Positions 16,663 to 25,946 of a stretch of DNA of 49,749 nt are shown piece after piece (the stretch's first letter is position 1; every line of letters starts with the position of its first letter). A program made the position numbers and the translations under genes. The DNA lies in NCBI GenBank assembly GCA_903897005.1, contig CAITZZ010000334.1, forward strand, positions 1 through 49,749, read 5' to 3'. The notes under the pieces are model-generated. The model was not told where the DNA came from, made no database searches, and saw only the letters and a list, made by a program, of their open reading frames with translations. This DNA comes from an uncultured beta proteobacterium. Its GTDB lineage: Bacteria; Pseudomonadota; Gammaproteobacteria; Burkholderiales; Burkholderiaceae_C.

Positions 16663-18792
16663 ATGAGCAAGTCCATCCAGCAACGATACAAGATAGGCAT
16701 CGACGTCGGCGGAACCTTCACCGACTTTGCGCTCATGGGCGGCAAGGGCCGCTCGCTCGTGCACAAACAATTGTCAACACCGGCCGATCCATCGATCGCG
16801 GTGATGGCCGGGCTTGCAGCGCTGGCACAGGCTGAGGGTCTGAGCTTCGATGCCTTTCTCGCTCAGGTGACGCTGATCGTCCATGGGACGACGGTGACAA
16901 CCAACGCGGTGCTCACCGGCCGCACCGCACGCACTGCGCTGCTGACGACGCGGGGCTTTCGCGATACGCTGCAGATGCGCCGCGGCGTGCGCGAGATGAT
17001 GTACGACAACCGCTGGCATGCGCCCGAGCCCATCGTGCCACGCCAGCTGCGGCTGCCGATCACCGAACGCCTCGACGCTGCGGGCCGCGAGTTGGTGGCG
17101 CTTGATGCGGCCGATGTGGCAACGGCGATCCGGACGATGCGTGAGCAGGGCGTCGAGGCGGTGGCGATCTGCTTTCTGCACGCCCATGGCAGCGCCGCCC
17201 ATGAAGAAGCGGCTGCGCTTCTGGTGCAGCAGGGAATGCCGCAGGCCTATCTCTCGGTGTCATCCCGCGTGTTGCCGCAAGTGCGGTTTTATGAGCGCAC
17301 CAGCACCACCGTGCTCAACGCAGGCGTCGGACCGATCCTCGCGCATTACCTGGACCGACTGAATGCTCGCCTGGCCGAGGCACAGTGGCGCGGCACGTTG
17401 CTCATCATGCAGTCCAACGGCGGCACTGCGGCGCCGGCCAGTGTGCGCCGGCTGGCCGCGTCGACGCTGTTGTCGGGTCCGGCTGCCGCGCCGGCGGCGG
17501 GACTCGCCTGGATGGCACCCACACGCAAAAAGAGCTTCATCACCGTCGACATGGGGGGCACCAGCTTCGATGCGGCGTTGGTGCAGGGCGGCCAGCCCGC
17601 CGTCACCACAGGCGGCCACGTGAACCGTTTTGCGATGGCGCTGCCCAGCATGGAGATCAACACCATCGGTGCCGGCGGCGGCTCGATTGCCTGGATCGAC
17701 GATGGTGGCCTGCTGCACATGGGGCCGCAAAGCGCTGGCGCCGATCCCGGCCCGGCCTGCTACGCCAGGGGGGGTAGCGAGCCCACTTGCACCGACGCCA
17801 ACCTGGTGCTCGGCTACCTGTCAGCCAGTTACTTTGCGGGTGGGCGTCTGCCACTGGACACGCTTGCCGCACGCAGCGCCATCGAGCAGCGCATCGCCAC
17901 GCCGCTGAAACTGTCGCTGGTCGAGGCGGCGCAGGGCATGTTCCACGTCATCAACGTAGCGATGGCCGCGGCGATCCGCGAAATATCGGTACAAAAGGGT
18001 TTTGACCCGCGCGAGTTTCCGCTCGTGTGCGCTGGCGGCGCCGGGCCGCTGCACGGTGCAGCGATTGCCGAGGAGCTCGGCATCGAGCGCGTCTTTGTGC
18101 CGCGCGAGTCGTCGGTGTTCTGCGCCTCGGGCATGCTGCACAGCGACCTCAAGCACGACCACGTGCGCAGCTTCGCACGCGTGCTGCATCCGCCCGGGCC
18201 CGATCGTGTGCAGGTGCGCACCGGTGTGCGCGCTCTGCTGCGCGAGCTGCGAGCGCAGGGCCGTGCTGCGTTAAAGGCTGAAGGCATCGCCGCTGAGCGT
18301 CAGCAGTTGCGCCACGCGCTGGACCTGCGTTACACGGGGCAGTACCACGAGGTCACGGTTGACGTGCCGGCCGAACTGCTCGACCGTGCCGATTGGGCTG
18401 CAGTAGCGGAACTGTTCCACAGCCAGCACGACCGGCTGTACGGCTACGCACTTCGCGATGAAGGCACGCCGGTCGAACTGCTCAGCCTGCGTGTGGCCGC
18501 CGTCGGCATCACTGACAAGCCGGCCCTCAAGCGCCAAGCGCGCACCACGACTGCGCCGCGCGCTGCGCTCAAGGGGCGGCGCCCGATCTACCTGCCCGGT
18601 CGTATGGCCAGTACCCAGGTTCCGGTCTACGATGGCGAACGACTGCTGCATGGCCACCAGTTCAAGGGACCGGCACTGATCGAAAGCCCCAACACCAGCA
18701 TCCTCGTGCCGCCACGCTGGACTGCTGAAATTGACGCGCTTGGCAGTTGTGTGCTGAGTCTGCGTCCCGGCGTAAAGAGGGCACAGCCATGA
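16663..18792 (+). CDS. HyuA-type subunit of ATP-dependent amidohydrolase (hydantoinase/oxoprolinase family)
   Basis: A 709-residue protein with an N-terminal ASKHA nucleotide-binding motif (IGIDVGGTFTDFALM) and a second one near residue 295 (VDMGGTSFDAAL). These mark hydantoinase A, which phosphorylates the amide or lactam oxygen. ATG 16663 is the only reasonable start; the frame upstream runs inside nnrS. It overlaps the HyuB gene by 4 bp. In Aromatoleum a HyuA/HyuB pair (IaaCE) opens the unactivated lactam of 2-oxoindole-3-acetate at the cost of ATP, giving 2-aminophenylsuccinate. The hydroxylase upstream makes exactly such a lactam, so I infer the same role. 5-Oxoprolinase or N-methylhydantoinase activity is less likely here. 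Confidence 0.9.
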   Translation: MSKSIQQRYKIGIDVGGTFTDFALMGGKGRSLVHKQLSTPADPSIAVMAGLAALAQAEGLSFDAFLAQVTLIVHGTTVTTNAVLTGRTARTALLTTRGFRDTLQMRRGVREMMYDNRWHAPEPIVPRQLRLPITERLDAAGRELVALDAADVATAIRTMREQGVEAVAICFLHAHGSAAHEEAAALLVQQGMPQAYLSVSSRVLPQVRFYERTSTTVLNAGVGPILAHYLDRLNARLAEAQWRGTLLIMQSNGGTAAPASVRRLAASTLLSGPAAAPAAGLAWMAPTRKKSFITVDMGGTSFDAALVQGGQPAVTTGGHVNRFAMALPSMEINTIGAGGGSIAWIDDGGLLHMGPQSAGADPGPACYARGGSEPTCTDANLVLGYLSASYFAGGRLPLDTLAARSAIEQRIATPLKLSLVEAAQGMFHVINVAMAAAIREISVQKGFDPREFPLVCAGGAGPLHGAAIAEELGIERVFVPRESSVFCASGMLHSDLKHDHVRSFARVLHPPGPDRVQVRTGVRALLRELRAQGRAALKAEGIAAERQQLRHALDLRYTGQYHEVTVDVPAELLDRADWAAVAELFHSQHDRLYGYALRDEGTPVELLSLRVAAVGITDKPALKRQARTTTAPRAALKGRRPIYLPGRMASTQVPVYDGERLLHGHQFKGPALIESPNTSILVPPRWTAEIDALGSCVLSLRPGVKRAQP

Positions 18793-20549
18793 AGCGCGAT
18801 GCGATCCAGGTCTCGGTGCTGCAGCGGCGTCTGAAGTCGATCACCGAGGAGATGGGCCTGACGCTGCTGCGCACGACGCGCTCGCCTATTCTCAATGAGG
18901 CGCGCGATTTTGTCACCGGTCTGTACGATGCCAAAGGCCGGATGCTGGAACAGACCGAGTACATACCGGTGCTGGCCTTCGCGCTGCAGCCTGCCTGCGA
19001 AAACGTGGTGCGCTTTTTCGGTGACGACATCCACCCCGGCGACGTCATCCTGCACAACGATGTGTTCAGCGGTGGCAACCAGAATAACGATGTCGCCGTC
19101 TTCAAGCCGATCTTCGATGGCAAGACGCTGGTCGCCTGGGCCGCCTGCAAGGGTCACCAGGCCGATATTGGCGGCGCCGTGCCCGGTGGCTACAACCCCG
19201 AGGCGCGCGAGGTCTGGCAGGAGGCGCTGCGCATACCCGCGGTAAAAGTTTTTGAGCGCGGCAAGCTCAGACGCGATGTCTGGAACCTGATTTTCGCCAA
19301 CATCCGGCTGAAGATCGTCGAGGAGGATATCAAGGCGCAGATCGGTGGCTGCACCGTCGGTGAGCGGGGCTTTCATGGCCTGCTGGCCCGTTTCGGACGG
19401 CCCACGCTGCAGCGTTTGCTGGAAGACCTTTTCGACAGCAGCGAACAGATGGTTCGCTCAGAGATCGCAGCCATCCCCGACGGCCGTTACCGTGGCGAGT
19501 CCACCGTGTTCTACGACGGTGTCACCGATGGCAGCACGATGCAGATCGCGCTCGCCGTGACGGTTCAGGGCAATGGCATCAGCTTTGATTTCAGCGGCTC
19601 GTCGCCGCAAACCCCCGGCTTTGTCAACGCCCCCTATGCTGCCACGGCATCGGCGCTGCTCCTGACCTTTCTGATGCTGATCAACCCGGAGATCCCGCAC
19701 AACGCCGGCATCCTGCGGCCAATCAAGATCATCAACCCCGAGGGCTCCTTCCTCAACGCCCGTTTCCCGGCCGCCACCACTTTCGGCAATTCCATCACCG
19801 GACCGACTTCGGACGCCATCTTTCGGGCCATGGCACAGGCGCTGCCCAAGGTGGTCACCGCAGGCTGGAACCGTTTTCTTGGCTTTGCCGTCTCGGGCGA
19901 CGACCCCCGGCACGCGGACCACCGACGCTATGCCGATATTCTGTTCCTGTCGCTCAAGGGCGGGTCCGGCGCGACCGACGGCGCCGACGGCTACGACCAC
20001 ATCGGCCTGATCAATTGCGCCGGCGGCATCCTGGCGCAGGATTACGAGATGTTCGAGATCCACAACCCGCACCTGCTGCGCAAGCACGAGTATCTGAGCG
20101 ACAGCGCTGGCGCGGGCCAGTGGCGCGGTGGCCTGGGTGTCGAGACCGAGTTTGAGATGCTGGGCGAAAACGTCACCGGTGTCGCTTTCGGTGACGGCAT
20201 CGAGGAGGCCGCGCGCGCTTTTGGCTTCTTTGGCGGCGGAGCCGGCTCGCGCAATGCCATCGTGCTCACCTATCCCGACGGCACGCAGCGGCGCGTGAAG
20301 TCCAAGGAAATCATCCGCGGGATTCCACCCGGCACCGTTTTCCACCAACTCGCTGGTGGCGGCGGCGGCTATGGCGATGCCTTCGACCGGCCCGCCGAGC
20401 GGGTGGCGGCAGATGTTTGCGCCGGTGTAGTGAGTGTGCAGGCTGCGCGCCAGGAGTATGGCGTGGTGGTCGACGCCACCAGTGGCGCGCTCGATGCCGC
20501 CGGCACAGGCAGACTGCGTGCACGACACAAGCCAGGGAGCAAGGCATGA
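18789..20549 (+). CDS. HyuB-type subunit of ATP-dependent amidohydrolase
   Basis: A 586-residue hydantoinase B protein. KGHQADIGGAVPGG (H123, D126) is the conserved metal and active-site segment, and LSDSAGAGQWRGGLG and LAGGGGGYGDAF are family hallmarks. The start is ATG 18789, overlapping the HyuA stop, so the two subunits are translationally coupled. It hydrolyses the phosphorylated lactam or amide formed with HyuA. Length is in the normal range. Substrate is inferred from the operon. Confidence 0.9.
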   Translation: MKRDAIQVSVLQRRLKSITEEMGLTLLRTTRSPILNEARDFVTGLYDAKGRMLEQTEYIPVLAFALQPACENVVRFFGDDIHPGDVILHNDVFSGGNQNNDVAVFKPIFDGKTLVAWAACKGHQADIGGAVPGGYNPEAREVWQEALRIPAVKVFERGKLRRDVWNLIFANIRLKIVEEDIKAQIGGCTVGERGFHGLLARFGRPTLQRLLEDLFDSSEQMVRSEIAAIPDGRYRGESTVFYDGVTDGSTMQIALAVTVQGNGISFDFSGSSPQTPGFVNAPYAATASALLLTFLMLINPEIPHNAGILRPIKIINPEGSFLNARFPAATTFGNSITGPTSDAIFRAMAQALPKVVTAGWNRFLGFAVSGDDPRHADHRRYADILFLSLKGGSGATDGADGYDHIGLINCAGGILAQDYEMFEIHNPHLLRKHEYLSDSAGAGQWRGGLGVETEFEMLGENVTGVAFGDGIEEAARAFGFFGGGAGSRNAIVLTYPDGTQRRVKSKEIIRGIPPGTVFHQLAGGGGGYGDAFDRPAERVAADVCAGVVSVQAARQEYGVVVDATSGALDAAGTGRLRARHKPGSKA

Positions 20550-20980
20550 CTGCGACGACGATGGCACCGGCCCCCTACATTGACCACATCGGCATCGTCG
20601 TCGCCGATCTCGATCAGGCGGTCGAGCGGCTGCGCCCCTTGTTCGGCATTCCGGCGCGGACCAGGGAACTGCCCGAGGTCGGTCTGCGCGTGGCCGAGTT
20701 CGACGCCGCCAATGTGGTGATCGAGTTGCTGCAGTACACCGATGGCCCAAACAGTTTCGCGCAGCAGGTGATGGGTCAGCGGCTCGGCTTGAACCACCTG
20801 TCGGCGCGGGTGAGCAATGTCGAGCAGTCTGTTACTGCGCTGCATCAAGCCGGCTTTACGCCGATGGCCGGTTTTCCACGTCAGGGCGCGCATGGTCGGG
20901 TCGCTTTTTTCGAGCCTGACGCGGTGACCGGCTTGCTGTTTGAAGTTTGCCAGCTTGACACGAAGGAGAACCCCGCATGA
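20546..20980 (+). CDS. VOC-family protein resembling methylmalonyl-CoA epimerase
   Basis: A 144-residue glyoxalase-fold protein with all four metal ligands of the family: H14 (IDHIGIVV), E60 (VVIELLQ), H84 (LNHLSARV) and E133 (LLFEV). This pattern is that of methylmalonyl-CoA epimerase. In an operon with a B12 mutase that makes or uses a branched malonyl-CoA, it probably epimerises the aryl-substituted malonyl- or succinyl-CoA so that both stereoisomers can proceed. The start ATG 20546 overlaps the HyuB stop; AAGG lies just upstream. Its own stop overlaps the CoA ligase start. Confidence 0.83.
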   Translation: MTATTMAPAPYIDHIGIVVADLDQAVERLRPLFGIPARTRELPEVGLRVAEFDAANVVIELLQYTDGPNSFAQQVMGQRLGLNHLSARVSNVEQSVTALHQAGFTPMAGFPRQGAHGRVAFFEPDAVTGLLFEVCQLDTKENPA

Positions 20981-22359
20981 TGGCCGCACAGGATCCAGAG
21001 CGCCGTCTCTGGAACGAGCGCATCGAACTGATGTCGCAGGACGAAATGCGTGCGCTGCAACTGCTGCGGCTGCAGCGACAGGTGGCCTACAACCACGCCA
21101 ACTCGCCCTATTACCGCGAGCGGCTCGACGCAGCCGGCGTCAACCCACGCGATATTGCGAGCTTCGAGGACTTCACGCACGTGCCGTTGATGGACAAGGT
21201 CGAGCACCGGCGTGTGCAGGAGGAGTCGCTCGTGCGCCACGGCACACCCTTCGCTTTGCTGGCCTGTGCGCCGCGAGAAAAAATCGTGCGCGTCAGTGCC
21301 ACTTCGGGCACCACCGGCATGCCGACGCTGTACACGCTCACCGCGCACGACGTCGCGGTGGTCAACGAGATGCATGCGCGCAAGTACTGGCGCGCCGGCA
21401 TACGACCCGGTCACGTGATGGTGCAAGCACTGTCTCTTTCGATGTTCACCGGCGGACTGCCGCTCTCGCAGGGCATACAGCACCTCGGTGCCTGCGTGGT
21501 GCCGGTCGGCATCGAGGGTGGCACGCAGCGCGTGCTCGACTTTGCCCACCTGACCCGGCCCGATGCGCTGATCGCGACACCCTCCTTTGGTCAGTACCTG
21601 ATCGAACAATGTCCCACGCTCACCGGCAAGCCTGCCACTGAACTGGGCTTTCGCTGGTTCTTCTGCGCTGGCGAGCCCGGTGGCGGCAACCCGGGACTGC
21701 GCCGGCTGTTGGCCGACGGCTTCGACGCCAAGGTTTTTGACCACACCGGCGGCGGCCACGCCTTCCACGGCATCTCATGCGACGAATCACCCGACGAATA
21801 CAAGGGCATGCACTTCACCTCCGAAGACCACTGCCTGCTGGAACTGGTCGACCCCCACACGCACGCGCCGATCGCGCTGACCGAGGGTGCTGTTGGCGAG
21901 ATGGTGTTTACCTTCCTGGACTGGGAGGGCGGTCCCTTCATGCGCTATGCGCTGGGCGACCTGATCCAGGTCTGGACCAAGCCCTGCAGCTGCGGCATGC
22001 CGGGTCTGCGCTTCAAGATCGTCGGGCGCACCGATGACATGCTGATCGTCAAGGGCGTGAACCTGTACCCGGAGGCGATTCGCCAGGTGCTGATGGGTTT
22101 TGCTCCGCGTGTGACAGGCAGCTTTCGCATCCGGCTGCCGCAGGCGGGGCCCAAGGTCGTGCCGCCGCTGCACTTGCGCATCGAACACGGCCCGGACCTT
22201 GCGCAGGCCGATCTGCCAGAACTTGAAGCGCAGTTGCAGGCGCGCATGCGCTCCGAACTGCGCGTGGCGCCACGGATCGAATGGCTTGCGCCCGGCGCCC
22301 TGCCGCGTGAGGCACACAAGACGAAATTCATCGAGATCGTCAGCGACGCTGGTCACTGA
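20977..22359 (+). CDS. PaaK-like aryl-CoA ligase, probable indoleacetate-CoA ligase
   Basis: A 460-residue AMP-forming ligase of the phenylacetate-CoA ligase family. The AMP-binding P-loop is VSATSGTTGMPT (residues 107-118). MRYALGDL and VGRTDDMLIVKGVNLYPEAI are the later core motifs. AAGGAGA at 20963-20969 precedes ATG 20977. The Aromatoleum pathway includes an indoleacetate-CoA ligase (IaaB) in addition to a CoA-transferase, and this gene fits it. Activation of anthranilate or phenylacetate cannot be excluded from sequence alone. Confidence 0.88.
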   Translation: MMAAQDPERRLWNERIELMSQDEMRALQLLRLQRQVAYNHANSPYYRERLDAAGVNPRDIASFEDFTHVPLMDKVEHRRVQEESLVRHGTPFALLACAPREKIVRVSATSGTTGMPTLYTLTAHDVAVVNEMHARKYWRAGIRPGHVMVQALSLSMFTGGLPLSQGIQHLGACVVPVGIEGGTQRVLDFAHLTRPDALIATPSFGQYLIEQCPTLTGKPATELGFRWFFCAGEPGGGNPGLRRLLADGFDAKVFDHTGGGHAFHGISCDESPDEYKGMHFTSEDHCLLELVDPHTHAPIALTEGAVGEMVFTFLDWEGGPFMRYALGDLIQVWTKPCSCGMPGLRFKIVGRTDDMLIVKGVNLYPEAIRQVLMGFAPRVTGSFRIRLPQAGPKVVPPLHLRIEHGPDLAQADLPELEAQLQARMRSELRVAPRIEWLAPGALPREAHKTKFIEIVSDAGH

Positions 22360-22375
22360 AAAAGGAGTACACGCC

Positions 22376-23158
22376 ATGGATCTGAAACTGGGCGGGCGCC
22401 GCGCCCTGATTACCGGCGGCTCTCAGGGTATCGGCCTGGCCATCGCCCGGCTGCTGGCCAGCGAAGGCTGCCACCTGGATCTGGTTGCCCGGTCGGCTGA
22501 CGACCTGGCGCGCGCAAGCGACGAATTGCGGCAACGCGACGGTGTCGAGGTACGGGTTCATGCCATCGATCTGGCCGAGCGCGGTCGGGCTGCAGAGTTG
22601 GCAGCCCTTTGCCCGGACATCGACATCCTGGTCAACAACGCCGGTGCCACACCGCGCGGCACACTGCTCGAGGTCGATGAAGAGCGCTGGCGTGCGGCCT
22701 TCGACCTGAAGGTTTTTGGCTATATCAATCTGTCACGCGCCTTCTATCGACAGATGAAGGCGCGCCACAGCGGGGTCATCATCAACATCATTGGCAACGG
22801 CGGCGAGCGACTCGACGCCGGTTACATTGCCGGCGCCACGGGCAACGCTGCTTTGATGGCCTTCACGCGCGCGCTGGGCGGCGCCAGCGCAGAAGACGGC
22901 ATCCGGGTGGTCGGCCTTAACCCCGGCCCGGTCGCAACCGAGCGTCTGGTCGGCCTGATGAAGAGCGAGGCCACCAAGCGCCATGGCGACCCGACTCGCT
23001 GGCGCGAGTTCGAAGCCGGCTTCCCCTTCGGTCGCGCCGCCACGGTCGACGAGATCGCCGCCACCGTGGCACTGCTCGCTTCCGATCTGTCGTCTTACAC
23101 CACCGGCACCATCATCACGATCGACGGCGGCATGGCGAACCGCGGTTCGCTGATCTGA
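22376..23158 (+). CDS. SDR-family oxidoreductase with incomplete catalytic tetrad
   Basis: A 260-residue short-chain dehydrogenase/reductase fold with TGGSQGIG (residues 13-20) for NAD(P) and ILVNNAG (residues 84-90). Y150 is in the right place, but the Lys four residues on is Ala154 (YIAGA instead of YxxxK). The Ser about 12 residues before Tyr is replaced (NIIGNGG). So Ser and Lys of the Asn-Ser-Tyr-Lys tetrad are missing. The start is set by AAAAAGGAG at 22359-22367. It may bind a cofactor without standard dehydrogenase chemistry, or belong to a subfamily with its own residues. Position suggests a role in the CoA-ester steps. Confidence 0.85.
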   Translation: MDLKLGGRRALITGGSQGIGLAIARLLASEGCHLDLVARSADDLARASDELRQRDGVEVRVHAIDLAERGRAAELAALCPDIDILVNNAGATPRGTLLEVDEERWRAAFDLKVFGYINLSRAFYRQMKARHSGVIINIIGNGGERLDAGYIAGATGNAALMAFTRALGGASAEDGIRVVGLNPGPVATERLVGLMKSEATKRHGDPTRWREFEAGFPFGRAATVDEIAATVALLASDLSSYTTGTIITIDGGMANRGSLI

Positions 23159-23193
23159 CAATACGATCAAAGCCGGCGCACTCTGAGCACAAC

Positions 23194-23826
23194 ATGAAAC
23201 GCATTTGGGACATTTCTTCGCCGCTGCATCCGGGCTCACCGGTTTTTCCCGGCGACACGGCCTATCGCCAGCACTGGACCGCCACCATGGCACCGGACTG
23301 CCCGGTCAATGTGAGCTCACTGACGCTGTCGCCGCATGTCGGCAGCCATGCCGATGCCCCCTTGCACTACGAGGCCCAGGGTGAACCGGTCGGTGCGCTG
23401 GATTTACAGCCCTATCTGGGACCGTGCCGCGTGATCCATGCGATCGGCTGTGGAGCGCTGATTGAGTGGCGGCACCTCGCCCATGCGCTGCAGGATCTGC
23501 CGCCACGCGTGCTGGTGCGCACCTACGAGCGCATGCCGGTGGACCACTGGGATGCAGCTCTCAGCGCTTTTGCCGTTGAGACACTGGAGCGGCTAGCCGA
23601 TCTGGGTGTGCTGCTGGTGGGCATTGACACGGCCAGCATCGACCCGGCGGACAGCAAGACGCTGCCGAGCCACCAGCTGATCCGCCAGCGCGGCTTGCGG
23701 GTGCTGGAGAACCTGGTGCTCGACGCCGTCCCCGAGGGCGACTACGAACTGATCGCCTTGCCGCTCAAACTCATGCTCGCCGATGCGTCACCGGTGCGAG
23801 CCATCCTGAGAGAACTTCATGATTAG
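23194..23826 (+). CDS. kynB: Kynurenine formamidase
   Basis: A 210-residue metal-dependent formamidase of the cyclase family. Its metal site is SPHVGSHADAP with H48, H52 and D54 (H-x3-H-x-D). VGIDTASIDP and the C-terminal LPLKLMLADASPVRA are also typical of bacterial KynB. It hydrolyses N-formylkynurenine to kynurenine and formate, step two of aerobic tryptophan breakdown. It overlaps kynU by 8 bp and lies 35 bp after the SDR gene, so it may be read through from the indoleacetate genes. Confidence 0.95.
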   Translation: MKRIWDISSPLHPGSPVFPGDTAYRQHWTATMAPDCPVNVSSLTLSPHVGSHADAPLHYEAQGEPVGALDLQPYLGPCRVIHAIGCGALIEWRHLAHALQDLPPRVLVRTYERMPVDHWDAALSAFAVETLERLADLGVLLVGIDTASIDPADSKTLPSHQLIRQRGLRVLENLVLDAVPEGDYELIALPLKLMLADASPVRAILRELHD

Positions 23827-25105
23827 CCTTGAACACTGCCAACAACTCGACTTGCAGGATCCGCTGCGCGCGCTGCGCGAGCAGTTCAGCCTGCCCGATG
23901 GCCTGATCTACCTCGACGGCAATTCGCTCGGCGCTTTGCCAAAAAGCACCGCTGCGCGCGTCGCCCAGGTGGTGACGCAGGAGTGGGGGCAGGGCCTGAT
24001 CGGCTCCTGGAACGAGGCCGGCTGGTTTGACCTGCCGCAGCGCCTGGGTGACCGCATCGCTCCCTTGATTGGTGCCGCAGCGGGCGAGGTGGTGGTGACC
24101 GACAGTACCTCGATCAATCTGTTCAAGGTGCTCAGCGCCGCACTGCAGATCGCCAGCAGCGCAGCGCCGGCAAGGCTCAGGGTGCTTTCCGAGCGCGACA
24201 ATTTTCCGACCGACCTCTACATTGCCGAAGGCCTGTGCCGCGCGCAAGGCGGCACGCTGGAACTGCTTGAAGCCGGGCAACTGGCAGCCGCGCTGGCGCC
24301 TGAGGCGGCGCAGGATGTGGCAGTGCTGCTGCTGACCCACGTGAACTACCGCAGCGGCGCCATGCACGACATGGCGGCACTGACGGCGGCTGCGCACCGG
24401 GCCGGCGTGCTCACGGTGTGGGACCTGGCGCACAGTGCAGGCGCGGTGCCTGTCAGCCTGAAAGCGGATCAGGCAGATTTTGCGGTCGGCTGTGGCTACA
24501 AGTACCTCAATGGAGGCCCCGGCGCGCCGGCGTTTGTCTGGGTCAATCCACAACATGCTGATCGTTTCTGGCAGCCACTGTCGGGCTGGTGGGGGCATGC
24601 GGCGCCCTTTGCCTTTACGCCCGACTACCAGCCCGCCAGCGGCATTGCGCGCTACCTGTGCGGCACCCAGCCCATCATCAGCCTGTCCGCACTGGCTTGC
24701 GGGCTCGACACCTTCCGCGCCGCCGAGGCCCTGGGCGGCATGGCCGCGCTGCGCGCCAAGTCGCTGGCGCTGAGCGACCTGTTCATCACCCTGGTGGAAC
24801 AGCGCTGCGCCGGCCATGGCCTGAGCGTGGTGACGCCGCGCGAGCATGAGCGGCGCGGCTCGCAGGTCAGTCTGGCCAGAGAGCAGGGCGGCTACGCCAT
24901 CATGCAGGCCCTGATCGCTCGCGGTGTCATCGGCGACTTCCGCTCAGGCGACGGCAAGCAGCGAGCCGACATCCTGCGCTTTGGTTTGACCCCCCTGTAT
25001 ACCGGCTTTGAAGAGGTGTGGCGGGCGCTGGAACAGTTGCACCAGGTACTCGAGAGCGGCGAGTGGCAGCGTGCCGAGTTCGGTCTGCGCAAGGCGGTGA
25101 GCTGA
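23819..25105 (+). CDS. kynU: Kynureninase
   Basis: A 428-residue PLP enzyme. The Schiff-base lysine is K228 in [12 protein letters not shown], and YLDGNSLG near the N-terminus is a kynureninase signature. It cleaves kynurenine to anthranilate and alanine. ATG 23819 lies inside the end of kynB; the stop is 1 bp before kynA. With the hydroxylase pathway upstream leading to 2-aminobenzoyl-CoA, this gives the cell two ways from the indole ring to the anthranilate skeleton. Confidence 0.96.
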   Translation: MISLEHCQQLDLQDPLRALREQFSLPDGLIYLDGNSLGALPKSTAARVAQVVTQEWGQGLIGSWNEAGWFDLPQRLGDRIAPLIGAAAGEVVVTDSTSINLFKVLSAALQIASSAAPARLRVLSERDNFPTDLYIAEGLCRAQGGTLELLEAGQLAAALAPEAAQDVAVLLLTHVNYRSGAMHDMAALTAAAHRAGVLTVWDLAHSAGAVPVSLKADQADFAVGCGYKYLNGGPGAPAFVWVNPQHADRFWQPLSGWWGHAAPFAFTPDYQPASGIARYLCGTQPIISLSALACGLDTFRAAEALGGMAALRAKSLALSDLFITLVEQRCAGHGLSVVTPREHERRGSQVSLAREQGGYAIMQALIARGVIGDFRSGDGKQRADILRFGLTPLYTGFEEVWRALEQLHQVLESGEWQRAEFGLRKAVS

Positions 25106-25106
25106 T

Positions 25107-25946
25107 ATGGGCACCCCCGAGCAGATCCTGGCTGCGGAAAATGCAAAGCTCGATTTCAGCCGCTCCATGAGCTATGGCGACTACCTGCACCTGGATCAGA
25201 TTCTGGGCGCGCAGCTTCCCTTGTCGCCTGACCACAACGAGATGCTGTTCATCATCCAGCACCAGACCAGCGAGCTCTGGATGAAGCTGATGCTGCATGA
25301 GCTGCGGGCCGCCATGGCCTGCCTCGCCAGCGACGAACTGGGCAGCGCCTTCAAGATGCTGGCGCGTGTCAGCAAGATCATGGAGCAGCTGGTGCACGCC
25401 TGGGATGTGCTGGCCACCATGACCCCGCCGGAATACAGCGCGATTCGTCCCTACCTGGCCAATTCGAGCGGCTTTCAGAGTGCGCAGTACCGCTGCATCG
25501 AGTTTGCGCTGGGCAACAAGAACGCCGCCATGCTCAAACCGCACGCGCACCGCCCTGATCTGCTGGAGCAGGTGCAGGCCGCTCTGGTGGCGCCGTCGCT
25601 GTACGACCAGGCGCTGCGCCTGCTGGCGCGCCGCGGCATCGCCGTGCCAGAGAGTCACACCGAACGCGACTGGAGCCAGGCCTACTGCGCCAGCCCGGCG
25701 GTCGAAGCAGCCTGGCTGGTGGTGTACCGCACGCCGCGCGAGCACTGGGATCTGTACCAACTCGGCGAGGAACTGACGGACCTTGAAGACGCTTTTCGGC
25801 TCTGGCGCTTTCGCCATGTGACCACGGTGGAACGGGTGATTGGCTTCAAGGGCGGCACCGGTGGCACCGGCGGCGTCAGCTACCTGCGCAAGATGCTTGA
25901 TGTGGTGCTGTTCCCGGAGATCTGGACGCTGCGCACCAGCCTCTAG
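25107..25946 (+). CDS. kynA: Tryptophan 2,3-dioxygenase
   Basis: A 279-residue haem dioxygenase that opens the indole ring of L-tryptophan to N-formylkynurenine. The proximal haem ligand is H237 ([19 protein letters not shown]) and the active-site distal His is H52 ([12 protein letters not shown]). It needs O2, in contrast to the water-dependent molybdenum hydroxylase route upstream. The gene order kynB-kynU-kynA is common in betaproteobacteria. It closes the catabolic block; no clear terminator hairpin with a T-run follows. Confidence 0.96.
   Translation: MGTPEQILAAENAKLDFSRSMSYGDYLHLDQILGAQLPLSPDHNEMLFIIQHQTSELWMKLMLHELRAAMACLASDELGSAFKMLARVSKIMEQLVHAWDVLATMTPPEYSAIRPYLANSSGFQSAQYRCIEFALGNKNAAMLKPHAHRPDLLEQVQAALVAPSLYDQALRLLARRGIAVPESHTERDWSQAYCASPAVEAAWLVVYRTPREHWDLYQLGEELTDLEDAFRLWRFRHVTTVERVIGFKGGTGGTGGVSYLRKMLDVVLFPEIWTLRTSL

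Noticed and set aside
16663-20549. Acetone carboxylase or 5-oxoprolinase
   Set aside because: There is no gamma subunit as in acetone carboxylase, and the proteins are separate HyuA and HyuB with an aromatic operon context rather than glutathione metabolism.
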